The notes under the pieces: model-generated | Databases searched by the model: none | What the model was told of the DNA's origin: nothing | Seen by the model: the letters and a program-made list of their open reading frames with translations, nothing else | From: Xylocopa sonorina | Lineage: Eukaryota; Arthropoda; Insecta; Hymenoptera; Apidae | Direction of reading: 5' to 3' | NCBI RefSeq assembly: GCF_050948175.1 | Contig: NC_135202.1 | Span: 11,842,001-11,906,000 of the forward strand | Length of the DNA stretch: 64,000 nt | Position numbers and translations under genes: made by a program | Shown: piece by piece, positions 22,701 through 35,000 of the stretch | Numbering within the stretch: the stretch's first letter is position 1 | Layout of the letters: each line of letters opens with the position of its first letter

Positions 22701-25378
22701 TGTAATCACAATGTTTTAAATGCTGTACTTGATGTGTTATGAGAATTGTTGTTTTATTTCGAAGATAGTGTTTAATGCATTCATTAAACAGTTGCTTCCC
22801 TACATGAGTATCAACGGCAGATAACGGATCGTCTAATAAATAAATATCCGCATCTCTGTATACGGCTCTGTAATATAGTCATTATATAATTTTCAATGTA
22901 AACACACGAGAATGATATCGTCTCGTGTTCTAAGTACCTAGCTAAATTAATTCTCGCACGTTGTCCACCGCTAAGTGACGCGCCTCTATCTCCCACTAAA
23001 GTCTTATCACCGTGACTAAATTGTTGAAAATCTTTGTTCAGAGCACACACTCTAACAACCTCATAATATTTCTTTTCATCGTAAGGTTGGCCAAAAAGTA
23101 TATTATTTCGTACTGTACCCGCAAATAACCATGCTTCTTGACTGGCATAAGATATATTACCATTTATTTGTATTTCTCCGTGTGATTGTTGTAGCTCTCT
23201 TAAAATTAATTGTATGAAGGAACTCTGTAAATGTGAAAATTTAAGACATTTAGCATCAGAGATGTCAGATATTAGGATATTGCTTCTTAGGCTATCACCT
23301 TTCCTGCACCAACTGGACCGACAACAGCATATAGTTTACCAGATTCTATTTGAATATTAATATCATGTAAAGTATTTGATATTGAATTCTCAGTCCAGGA
23401 TGCTGTTATATTTTTCATTATAACACTACCACCTTTATCGGTTTTCTCCGCGTGGATTATACTATTATTTTCTTTCAATAAAAAAAAATTCTGAAAAAAT
23501 GTTGATTTATACTTTATGAGTATAAGGTAAAAGTATACATAATTGTATAATAAGTATCAAAGTAACAATAAATATTTATCTCACCTCGAGTCTTTTAACT
23601 GATACAGATGCCTCTGCAGCACCTGCTACAGCCATAGGATACAATATTGCCATAGTAAGTTGTAGCATATTAAAGTACTGAGCTATTGAGAATATTTTAT
23701 CGGCAGATATATTATTCCCCAGAAGTACGTATGCCATAATTGTGAAATATAACGTTGTACGTTCGGTAAAAACAAAACTAGCTAAAGTAAAGCCTCGTAA
23801 GTACGATGTAAGTGTTAGAACATCTACCTCATAACTAGAAAATAATTCTGCATTTAAACATATTCTATCATATACACAAAATTCGTATGATAAAAGTATT
23901 ATGAAGCACACAGAAACCTTCTAACTAAGCTAACAAGCTTCTCAAATGGTTTCTCCCAGGTATACATTTTGATTACTTGAATTCCCCCAATTATTTCTGA
24001 CATTAAGCGTACTCTTTCGTCCGTTCTAATTGCGATTTTTAATCTTAACTTTGATATCCATTTCCCCATATATCCTAAAACAAAATCAGATTAATTAATT
24101 TTGTTTTACATTTCAAATGAAATTCACTGACATGCGATATTGACATATGATAATCCAAGAATTACATGAAATATCTAAAGTAGAATAATTTCCATATCTT
24201 GTGTTCATATAAAATACAAATTTGCATAAACATCCAACTTAATAATTAACATACATACCTTGAAGAGGTATAGTTTGAATGCTTATAAGGAAAACACCAG
24301 CAAAAGCTGCAATTCCCACTTTCTGCCAGATCATAAAAGTTATCAGAGCGACTTGAATTGGTAGGATCCAAATGTAATGTAAAGATACAAATAATTGTTC
24401 AAATCTTGCTACATCATTTGACAGTAGGTTTATAATTTGCCCAGGTGTAGTAATATTTGTAGAGGATTTTGACAAACGTAAAATCTAACAATCACAATAT
24501 TTTAAATGTCACAGTATTTGATTCGCATATAAACATATGAAGCATTATTTTGTTTTACCTTTCTATATATTAAGGAGGAACATGCTACTCTCATTCTCAT
24601 TCCAACTGCCATTAAACCTAAGTTAGAATGATGAAGAACTAAAGCCCCCATTATGGACAAAAGTATAACAACTGAAGCATAAATGTATGCCTCAGCGTTA
24701 GAGGATAATGCTCTAGGATCAAAGTGCCAAATAAGAAGCCCAAGCACAAATGGTTGCAAAACTCTAGAACAATATATCATCATAGTGTTATTTAGAGAAT
24801 CATCATAGTGTCATTTAGAGAATAATCATGTGTGAAATATTATATTCCATATTATACGAGAAGACCTTTCAACAATTTACCTTATAGCGATTGCTAAAAA
24901 AAATTGCCATCCTCCGTAGTAAGCAAATGACCAGGCGAATGTTTTTTTTAAAGCATTAAGAAATCTTGGCTTTCTCTTGACTCCATCTGCTGCTTTAATT
25001 TCCGCAAACCAATTGCTAAATAACAGAATAATATGATCATATTTAATAATGTAAATTTTATGCTGACATTTTCATCTGTAATAATGCCAACGTAAATATA
25101 TTCAGTTAACGTAAACATTTACCTTTCAAGTTTGTCTCCAAGCCTTTGACTAACATCGTTGGGCAAAACATTGTAAATATCTTTAACTTCGAGATTATGG
25201 TGGAAACCATACATAAATAAGGGTTTTAACCACCTTAAATGCAGATATTAAATATAGATAGTGTAACACGATGATTATTGTACATGCAATGTGGAGAAAC
25301 TTACCAAAAGAATAATTTGCTTAAAAAATTCGCCGACACTTTCGGATTCGGATTTTCATACTTTTTGCTAGAATCCAT
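19792..25378 (-). CDS. ABCC4: ABC transporter subfamily C, MRP4-like
   Basis: ATP-driven plasma-membrane exporter of organic anions. Eighteen exons close in frame to 1357 residues (human ABCC4 has 1325): 25378-25305, 25233-25123, 25015-24881, 24763-24559, 24484-24259, 24074-23918, 23834-23585, 23490-23299, 23224-22938, 22867-22684, 22605-22265, 22188-21984, 21912-21693, 21609-21379, 21282-21052, 20970-20669, 20586-19939, 19866-19792. The N-terminus MDSSKKYENPNPKVSANFLS is the short type lacking the TMD0 of MRP1. NBD1 has Walker A GPVGAGKSS (about 444-452), signature LSGGQ (534-538) and Walker B IYLLDD. NBD2 has GRTGAGKTSL (about 1122-1131), a degenerate signature FSVGQ (1220-1224, normal for MRP4) and ILLLDEA. 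Two six-helix membrane domains precede the NBDs. No lesion is seen. The physiological substrate is unknown. Confidence 0.94.
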
Positions 25379-26449
25379 GATCTACTCTGTTACACATACT
25401 ACTTCCACTCGTGTTAGAGCAAATCATGCCACATTCGAGTTTGAATAGTTTACAAGTCACTCTGAGGCATTACACTCGCGTTAATTGAACAATAATTCTC
25501 CGCGTCATCATCAAGGAGTCACGAGTATTAATACGGACTCTCTTGATCGCTTCGCAGAGACTTCCTTATACCGAAACAGATAGGCAGGAATTGAACAAGG
25601 AATGATCTAACGAATCATAGCATATGCGAATAGACGCGCATGATCGATTGAACGTAATTACATAAGCTACTTGAGATCACAAATAATTGCACAAACCTCT
25701 TTTGAAGATATATAATCTAACGGAAATGTCAAGGGCATTCAATTTCTTATTATCATTAACACTTCATCTATATATGTGTATATATATATATATATGTATA
25801 TATAAATTTATTTATTTATTTTTAGGAATTGCAAACAATGCACGAGAGAGTAATATATACGTATATATATATTTATTAAATTTTTTGCAATCAATTGTAC
25901 GTGAACCTTTATGACGAAATACCGGTGTAATACTTATGTTTAATTAAAGAATTATCAATGAAGGAATATCTTGAAGATATGAAAGGGATAAGTGTTGTAA
26001 AATCGCAAATCATGAAGCGAATGTGTATGTAACACGAGCCGATAAGTTGATACTGAATTGGTTAACGTTGATGCAATAACCTTTGATGCAATAACATAAG
26101 GTACGATTAATAAAAAATATCAATGATCAAATGTAACATTTATTTTTCAGGAAAGGATCATTGTTCCATGATAAAAATCATACAAATCCTACCACCAAGA
26201 AAATGCATACACATATGTACGTACATACATAACATTTTCAACCTTCTTTTCTTTTTCTTTTATTCGAATTGCAAAGTTTCGTTGTCTAGACAACTGAAAT
26301 AAATCGACAGTATTTTTCTTGGGCAGCGGATGATCGATCTCCAAAATTCTTCGTGATTAATAAAAATTTTTTATTTCCTTTTGATTCAATTCAAGAAAAT
26401 TTAAAATAATATACTTCAAGAGCACGTGTTCCCAAAGAATTTAGTCAAA
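25379..26449. promoter_or_regulatory. Divergent region between ABCC4-like and alpha-tubulin genes
   Basis: 1.07 kb between start codons pointing apart. Contains a short TA/TG-rich run at about 25770-25805. No coding exon is supported; 5' UTRs and promoters of both genes must lie here. Confidence 0.4.
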
Positions 26450-28393
26450 ATGGTATAATAACATAGTTGAATAAAAAGTTTACAATGTTAATTTCTTTTA
26501 ACAACATTAGAATCCGATCGATTATTCTGTTCCCAATATTCGAGCAACGCAAAGAATTTTGTCTAACTGAAGTTGTGAATTCCGCTCTAGCGTGAGTGTA
26601 TCTCGATGCACGTGGGCCAAGCAGGCGTGCAAATGGGCAATGCGTGTTGGGAACTGTACTGTCTCGAACATGGGATTCAACCAGATGGAACGATACCATC
26701 AGACAAAGTATCCGGGACGAACGATTGTTTTAACACGTTTTTCAATGAAACAAGTTCCGGTAAGATGGTACCGCGTGCCGTGATGGTTGATCTAGAGCCT
26801 ACGGTTGTCGGTTGGTTTAATTCTTCATTTCTTGAAACATGTAGGATGACTAAACGCTAACGAATGATGCATCAATTAATGTTACGAACGCTTAAATATC
26901 CTTATATAGATGAAGTGAGAATAGGACGTTACAAACAACTGTATCACCCTGAGCAATTAATCACTGGGAAAGAGGACGCCGCGAATAATTACGCTCGAGG
27001 TCATTATTCTATTGGTAGGGAAGTAATAGACTCTGTGATGGACCGTGTACGAAGATTGACGGATCAGTGTACCGGACTTCAAGGGTTCTTTGTCTTTCAC
27101 TCGTTCGGAGGGGGCACTGGGTCGGGATTCACCTCGTTGTTGATGCAAAAGCTGTCCGATGATTATGGGAAAAAGAGCAAGTTAGAGTTTGCCGTGTATC
27201 CGGCACCACAAGTATGAACAAATATCCAAAAGTAAACAAGGATCCGATCTTTCTTTTTTTTTTCTTGTTTTACGTACAATTATTTTATACAGTTATCACC
27301 TACACACTCTGTTAAGATCTTTCAATGCGAGGACATATCCTTTTGTAAGAATTATCAAAAGGATGTTTTGTGATAACTGTACAGTGTCGGGAGATCGTGA
27401 AACATCCGAGTTGTTTTATATGCAATAGAGAGCAGCTCTTCCCATGGGACATGATACTTTCAACTAAAAGAAAATTATGTTTAGGTGTCTACTGCCGTTG
27501 TAGAGCCATACAATGCAATCCTTACGACTCACACCACGATTGGGCACTCGGACTGTGCATTTATGGTTGATAACGAAGCGATTTATGATATCTGTAGACG
27601 GAAGCTTGGTATCGAGCGACCTTCATACGCGAATCTGAATCGCCTTATCAGTCAAGTGGTATCTTCGATAACTGCCTCTCTGAGGTTCGATGGTGCCCTG
27701 AACGTAGATTTGACAGAATTTCAAACAAATCTAGTACCATATCCGAGGATTCATTTCCCGCTGGCTACTTATGCCCCAGTAGTATCAGCTGACAAGGCCT
27801 TTCACGAGGGAATGTCGGTCGCCGAGATAACGTCCGAATGCTTCGAAGCCTCTAATCAAATGGTCAAGTGCGACCCACGCGAAGGGAAATACATGGCCTG
27901 CTGTCTGCTCTATCGCGGCGAGGTTGTGCCAAAAGATGTGAATGCCGCGATCGCCGCGATGAAGAGAAAAAGTTGCATACGATTTGTCGATTGGTGTCCG
28001 ACTGGCTTTAAAGTCGGCATCAATTATCAACCACCCACCGTTGTTCCCGGTGGAGACCTTGCTAAGGTACCAATTATTTTCTGGTATCAACTATTGCTGG
28101 AACATGTTATGTACAATAAAATCACATAGTAGTTGAACATGATCGTCATTTAGGTGCAAAGAGCGGTCTCGATGTTATCGAACACCACTGCTATCGAAGA
28201 GGCCTGGGCTAAGCTAAATTGCAAGTTCGATCTTATGTATCACAAACGAGCATTTGTTCATTGGTACGTTGGGGAAGGTATGGAAGAAGGCGAATTCGCG
28301 GAGGCGCGAGACGACCTTGCAGCGTTGGAGAGAGATTACGAGGAAGTCGCACTCGAATCGTCAACCACACCGGATGCCTCGCTGGAATATTAA
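26450..28393 (+). CDS. Divergent alpha-tubulin
   Basis: Alpha subunit of microtubules. Five exons: 26450-26452 (the ATG alone), 26591-26810, 26910-27211, 27485-28066 and 28154-28393; joined they give 448 residues (usual 450). The intron directly after the start codon is the classic position in animal alpha-tubulin genes; splicing restores MRECISMHVGQAGVQMGNAC. Visible are K40 in the luminal loop (PSDKVSGTND), the GTP-binding FHSFGGGTGSGFTSLL, the catalytic glutamate in VDLTEFQTNLVPYPRIHFPL, and FVHWYVGEGMEEGEF. The tail EEVALESSTTPDASLEY lacks the run of Glu and Gly of ubiquitous alpha-tubulins but keeps terminal Tyr. Many substitutions in otherwise fixed positions suggest a tissue-restricted isotype (for example germ-line), which is inference. 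A poly(A) signal is at 28518-28523. Confidence 0.95.
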
Positions 28394-29242
28394 TATAGAT
28401 AAATACATGCAACAAAAAAATTAATATGTGATTAAATTGTTCGTCTGAAAATATTACTTTTGTATGTTACGCTTATTCTTATGCTTGTGATATGTTTATT
28501 TATTTTTATCATTTTTTAATAAAATTATTTTTTTATAGAATTTTATTGACGTATTGATAAAATAAAAACGGAAGTGAACTCAGTTTAATATTATGAACTT
28601 AGTTTAATATTTATGAGTGATAAAGAAAGTAAAGAATTTGTTGACAGTAGTTGGTGCATTAATTAAATAGATAAAATTAGCATAATTATCTGACAACGTT
28701 ATCGTACATTTGTAAAACAAATAACCCGTCACTTTCTAATCTAAAGTGTAAATTTATGTACATTCGGAAAAATAAAATTAAACATAACAAAGCAGATATA
28801 AAGCGTCCCACAATGAAAAATTTGTGTATATTATCTTCCTAATATTACAGTTGTACTTTTCTTTATATCAAAGTAAGATAATTGAATTTTCTATTTATTT
28901 GTGTTCGTTTATCTTACAGGAAATTTTAATTACAATTTTTCTGTTTTTTTTTCTTTTTGAAATTATAAGCAAATAATTAAATTTTAATTGACTGATAATA
29001 AATGAAAAATATATGCATCAAAATAAGTTATCGTGTTTCAGCATACACGACTATGTAAAGTTATGCTTAGAATAAATTGGATTAATGTTTCAAGGTATCA
29101 ACATGGTTAATGCTATTATTCAATATTAATTAAACATCCTGAAACTTTTTACGCGTGATTTATGCACAAAATCTTATACAACTTAATTCCTAAAACCCAA
29201 ATAATAAAGCTATCTGGTAAAAATATATATTCCTTAATACTA
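28394..29242. other. Converging 3' flanks of alpha-tubulin and NIPP1
   Basis: 850 bp, very AT-rich. AATAAA at 28518-28523 fits the tubulin 3' end. Nothing coding. Confidence 0.5.
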
Positions 29243-30805
29243 TTACACCAAAAGTGTTGGTATGGGCTTTTTACCAGGCCAAGCTTCTTTGGCGTATTTT
29301 TTCTTTTTTGGCTCCATTGTTCGCGTATCGGTGGGCCCTGGTATTTCTGGCACATGCGGCGTTTCCGCCTGTATTTGATTGGGTGTCATCTCCACTTCAG
29401 GTGCTGGGTTTGGTAATGCAATACCAAGTCGAGACGATAACGACGATAGTGCACTGGAAAATGGGTTAAGAGATAAGGAAGATGGAGTAAATTGTTCTGG
29501 TGGTAAATCTTGATAAAGTTGAGGTGTCGTTGCCGTAGGTTGAAGGTGCTTTAAAGGATTGTGATCTTCTGATAACGATATTAAACCGCCTTCCATGCGC
29601 ATTCTCTAAAACACGCATCAATAGAAAGAATTGATAAAGTAATATACATAAATAAGAAATTATTATATTAAAGAAGAACACCCCCTACTTTACTGGGTAC
29701 CACAGTCGTTTGCACCAAATTACGAAATCTTCCGACTGACGGATCAACGTCTTCCGGATTTATTACTTCTTCATCATCATTGAAAGTAATTCCCTTTTTC
29801 TTTCTTTTCCTGGTTGGTTTATGAATTTCATCATCTGTTATACCTAACATAGATATGCGCCTATTATGTGCTGTATTAAATTCTGTTAAGTTCTGTAATC
29901 AATATTACAATTATTATTACACATTTTAATAATATCGTTTGATAATTAGTCGCTTAATGCATACATCAAGTTCTGTCTCTGTCTCGGGTAAACCCAATAA
30001 ACCACCAGCATCTGCATCTTCTGATAATTTTTCTAATTCCTCGATAATAGGTCTTGCACCTGTTTGAGGCCTTTCTCTGATAATATAATACCGAGTAGAA
30101 GCTCCAAAATGAAATGTACTATCGATCGGTAACTGAGTGGGTTTATGTGATTCCAAACGTAGATTACCAATAAAAGTTCCATGCGCTAAAGGAATTGATC
30201 GAGGTTAATATCTATAACTAAACACTTAATATCGTACCGAGAAAGAGAAATATGATATCAATAACTTGCATTTGTTTTAATTGATTCAACTAACTTGTTT
30301 GTATTTTTAAAAATGGAACGTGTAACACTTACTACTACCCAAATCGACGAGAAATGCACGATTTAAATGTTTATGATAAACAAGAGCAGCATGAACACGG
30401 GAACACGAAGCATGATCTATACAGAAGTCGTTTAACTGTTGATTGCGACCAAACAAGTAACATTTCTTCTCGTCGACCATTAATTTCTGTAACAAAATAA
30501 TATGTTTACCTTGTATTAAAAGACATGTACATATAATCTTCAGTGTCGTTGAATATAATATAAAATTGTCGTACTTGAATTAATTTATCATTCTTCAGTA
30601 CATCTAAATGTAATCCAACTGGTGGCTTCCCAGCCCTGAAAAGCACAATCGATGTACTATGTACAAATGCATATATTTCATATTTTCTCTGTCTATAAGG
30701 TATATGTACTATACATGTCAAGTAGAAATGTTTAAATGATTACTTGGAAGTTTCTATAAAGTAATTTCAAACGTACCAATTGGGTACTTCATAATGATTA
30801 GCCAT
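29243..30805 (-). CDS. PPP1R8: Nuclear inhibitor of protein phosphatase 1 (NIPP1)
   Basis: Nuclear regulatory subunit of PP1 that also binds spliceosome and chromatin proteins through an FHA domain. Six exons: 30805-30777, 30635-30575, 30486-30333, 30185-29965, 29892-29689 and 29605-29243; they give 343 residues (human NIPP1 has 351). The FHA domain shows YLFGRNQQLNDFCIDHASCS, RVHAALVYHK, FLVDLGSTHGTFIGNLRLE. The PP1-docking RVxF-type motif reads KKKGITF, followed by the hallmark INPEDVDPSVGRFRNLVQTT. The C-terminus MEPKKKKYAKEAWPGKKP matches the family. The intron-exon joins are all GT-AG and frame-consistent. It is head-to-head with dynactin. Confidence 0.95.
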
Positions 30806-32068
30806 CAGCACTTTGGAAACAATTTTCTTTTCTTATTAAGTAGCTACGAAGTTTATTAGGGAAAAATATACATTCGATGTCAGCGATAACAGAGTGTCAT
30901 CTTAACCAAACATAAATGAAATTTCATGACAGCCCTTCGTAACAGCTTTTATTTCCATTTTCGCGTGTCATTGATGTTTACTCAATTAGAAGTGCACATA
31001 ATAGACACATTACGTATACGCACCCTGAAATTGAAGTTATTTTTTAACAATTCTAACGCAGGATATTATTTTGTTGCCATATACATTATATCTTTCAGAG
31101 ACGTAGTTAAAACGACTCTGTGCCCTGGGTTCGATTTATAAATAAATTTTAAACCGATTTTTACACGTATATACACTCTAACAAATGATTATCGTACAGA
31201 TTAATTACATTCCCTTTATTCTATACTTATGTGATAAAATTTCAACAGTAACTTGACAATGTGATATGTATGAAAAAATAAAAATTTTATTTTTATGACT
31301 ATCCTGACATCTCTTTACGTGCGATGTATACATGCATCCACTCTGCTACCTAGTGTTCATGTTTCGGATGGTACATTTTTGTGAAAGGTATTTCGTGGTG
31401 AATCGAAATAAAATATTTCTGACGAAGAGGGAAAGCGATGTTTGACGAAAGGCTCGTTTCTTGTTTTCATTTCCGTTTAAAATAATTTTACGGGAACATA
31501 GATAAAAGTTGCTGTAGTACAGGAATGAATAGCTTTGCTCGTTTCACGGCACATAAATACGTGAGAACACGGTTCTATGTGAAGTGTCGCGCGCAATGCA
31601 CGATTTCTATAATCGAAGATGGATTTTTCTTGCGCATAGCACGGCACTTCAGGTAGAATCAACGGCGGTGGAATTACGTTAGCGCAACAGAAATCAAAGC
31701 AATCTACTGTACCGTTTAGAAAACAATAAAGTGGAAATTTGCTAAATTCCATAGGGTCTGAATAAAATTTAGAGATATGATCAAAATTATTCTGCTTTGA
31801 AATAAAAATTCTTCTACCTGCGCTAAGTATAGAACAGAGGTAAAAATCGTTGATATAAGCGTACCTAGATGACATAAGCGATACATGTACTCGTTTTATA
31901 GTTAGTATCGTATGCCATAACGTAATACTGTCAGTGGAATAGTGTAATTTAATCTAGATTGTTTAAATTGCTTGTAAAAAGCGTATGATTGAGCGCAAAA
32001 TTAAAAAGAACTGCTGTTAGAATAAATGAACTGTAGGGCATTAGACATAATAATTTGTCACGGCTGAG
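30806..32068. promoter_or_regulatory. Divergent region between NIPP1 and dynactin
   Basis: 1.26 kb between two start codons pointing apart. It contains one 132-codon open frame on the minus strand (31477-31875), listed separately. Promoters and 5' UTRs of both genes must lie here. Confidence 0.4.
31477..31875 (-). CDS. Possible small orphan protein, 132 aa
   Basis: A single open frame from ATG 31875 to stop 31477, in an AT-rich stretch where such length is uncommon by chance. The product is cysteine- and aromatic-rich (CFDFCCANVIPPPLILPEV, EPCSHVFMCRETSKAIHSC), with no signal peptide, transmembrane segment or known motif that I recognise. It lies about 190 bp upstream of the dynactin start on the opposite strand. 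It may be real, a coding part of a spliced gene, or a chance open frame in a divergent promoter. Confidence 0.25.
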   Translation of the reverse strand: MSSRYAYINDFYLCSILSAGRRIFISKQNNFDHISKFYSDPMEFSKFPLYCFLNGTVDCFDFCCANVIPPPLILPEVPCYAQEKSIFDYRNRALRATLHIEPCSHVFMCRETSKAIHSCTTATFIYVPVKLF

Positions 32069-35000
32069 ATGTCGTATAAAATCGGACAGCGTGTCGAAGT
32101 TCCTGGGAAAGACTGTCAAGGTGTTATTGCTTATATCGGTCATCCAAGTTTTGCTACTGGAAAGTGGATCGGAGTAATACTTGATGAACCGAAGGGGAAA
32201 AATAATGGGACTATCAAGGGCCAATCGTACTTCAAAGTAGGTCTCATATTTTTGCACGAGTATGAAATAGAAATGATCCTGTGACCATGCGTTACCTTCT
32301 ATATGTATGTGCCTTATTTTTGCTACAACAGTGTGCCGAAAATCATGGAATGTTCGTACGGCAGTCCCAACTTATTTTACTCGATGAAGCAGGTAATAGA
32401 ACCGAACCTGCTAGTCCGTCGTCGGCAGGTAGCAGTGCTACTACTCCAGATGAAACCAGCGCAGCACGTGCTAGAAGTCGGTTGAATAGGTATTATTGTA
32501 TTTAGTCATTGGAAAGTCAATCAAGCATTTGTTATTTATTTATTTATTTTTTTGTTATTAGACTAATCTCATAATCCATCAATATATGATTGTGTATTAA
32601 TTTATGTTTTCATAAATTTCATGCTAGCATTAGTACACGTCGAAGGAATGAACCTACCGCGTAAGTTATTGCATTGAATCATTTATCAGAATTTTTAATT
32701 TGCAAAATAAACTATTTGAAGTAGTTGAAAAATTGCTATGTGTGAAAAATAAAAGAATAAGATAGACAGAAGGCAAGTATAATTAATAAATTCTTAAAAT
32801 TCATATGCTGGTCATAAAAGAGTACGGAGAAAAACATCTCCTGCCCATACCAGGCAGCAATCTGACAAGCTATCTGGGTAAGAATTTGTGTGGATTGATC
32901 ATTGAGAAATTCGATTTAATGTTTATAATCTTAAATGCTTTTATATGTGTAATTTAGCCAATGCTCATAATTGCTATTCATAACTTCTTATGATTCTCAT
33001 TAGCTTTCCTCATTACAGGCTTTTAATTGTATTTCAATGTTGATAATACCTAAACTGTTACAAATACACAAGTAATAAGAAGAAGCATATGAATAAAGAG
33101 TTGCAATTGCTTTATTGTTTTTTTTTTTTAAATCTAGTAGTAGTCAATATGTCAGTAATGTATCTTGTAATAAAATTCATTACATCCAAACGTATTCACA
33201 TATTAGCAACGATATGCCTAAATTGTGTTGTAGTTTATCAATTTCTTTTGCTTTTAAATATAGTTTTTTGTGTAAAAGATGTGTAACTTTAAACAATTTT
33301 AGTATTCTGAAAACTTGACTTAGAATTACCAAAGAAATATTAACTCACTTATTTTTGCAGCTCAAGACTATCTTTGGCTGGTAGTAGAACACTATTAAGT
33401 GCCCCGAGTACAGAAAGCCTGTCCGGATCGCAGCATGAACGTAAAGACGGTGGGGAATCGCTTATACCTGCGCCAACTTCCACAAAACGAGCTTCGTTTA
33501 TCGAGGTATTATTTTTTGTTCCAAATCGTGTCGTATTTTACATTGTATCGTTCTTACACGTTCAATTATAAGTTGTTGTATCAGTTATTTATGTGAACAC
33601 AGTAAATGGATTATTCTGAAGATTCGACAAGGCATGGATACACGATATATTCTTCCATAACAAAATATAAGCCTCTAAATGCGATGAATTTTCATAATTT
33701 CAAATTAACAAAAAGTTTGATTGGTTTTTGGTACCTTTAAATATCTGAATTACTTGAAGTAACTTACATGTATGTTGTTACTATCATATTCGGAAAATCT
33801 CATTCTGTGACTCGGTATTATGGATCGACGAAAAATATTGCAGAGAAATTCTTATTAGCAATAGGCAAACTAATAAAGGCAGAGTGGTGAAACTTTAAAC
33901 ATTTCAGTAAATGTTGAACAGTTCCGTTGGCACAGAATGATTCATATGGGAATGCACGTACGTGTTTCAGAAGTCCCCTAGCACGAGCTCGTCTCCCGGC
34001 AAAAAGCCAAAGGCCCAAGACGATCACAATAATGTAATTAATACTCATTAATTGTATAATCTAAATTTTCTCATCTGACCTCAAACTTTTTCATACTAGT
34101 TGTTTGTTGATCATAAACATCGTAACACATGACTTCGTAACAACTAGCATCATCGCACTTTGATGGGTTTACTTCTTCTAAATGAATTATGGGACTGATT
34201 TATCCTCCTTCACCCATTCTTCACTGTTTCATTAAGCATCTTGCTTAGTTAATTCAGTTCTGTGATGCTTTGATAGTTTAAAACTTCTCAAAGGAAAGGG
34301 TGTTCAAATATATATGATCTCTCTTTTTTTTTTTAACAATTAGATGTTGAATTCCCCTTAGAATTATACTACTAGGGTGTTAGTAATGGTTTCCTTATGA
34401 ATAGGCATTGTGGGATAAACTTGTTCCTCTACGTTTGGAACAATCTTTCTCTCTTTCTCTCTCTTTGTCTTTATTTAATTGTCTTTTATCGAAAATCCCA
34501 CATTCCTGACACAAATGCAATTGATATATTTATAAATGGTTAGGACACACGATAGATGACTTAGCTGATATTATGCCCACTGTATAATTCCAGTGTCATG
34601 TAACACGATTCAAATTCATGGACTGAATTTTCCTACACTTTGTTAGAACTAATAGAATATTTGGTGTAGCTTGTTGGTGTCTTTTGTCATAATTAATCTT
34701 ATTAATCATATTTGAAATAGACTAATTCCACTGAATGTACATACAAAATACAATACTCTTCTAAAACATGTTTCGTATAGGAAGTATGGGGTGTTTTTTT
34801 CATTACCACTGCTAAAAGAAATTATATTTTGAATTCGCGTCATTCATGATAATTGCACAATTGAAATAAAACACTCTTAGGATACACCAGGTATGCTGAG
34901 AAACAGGACCTGGAATAACTCTTTTCTTGAGACATACAGGAGTTCAGTGTGATAATAAAAGAAACACCCGATATTTAGTTATTGTAATATCACTTATAGT

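Noticed and set aside
31125..31140. GGGTTCGATTTA resembling a tRNA T-arm
   Set aside because: No matching acceptor stem, A-box or anticodon arm can be placed around it.
31949..32257. 102-codon frame antisense to dynactin exon 1
   Set aside because: It overlaps the confirmed CAP-Gly exon and has no motif.
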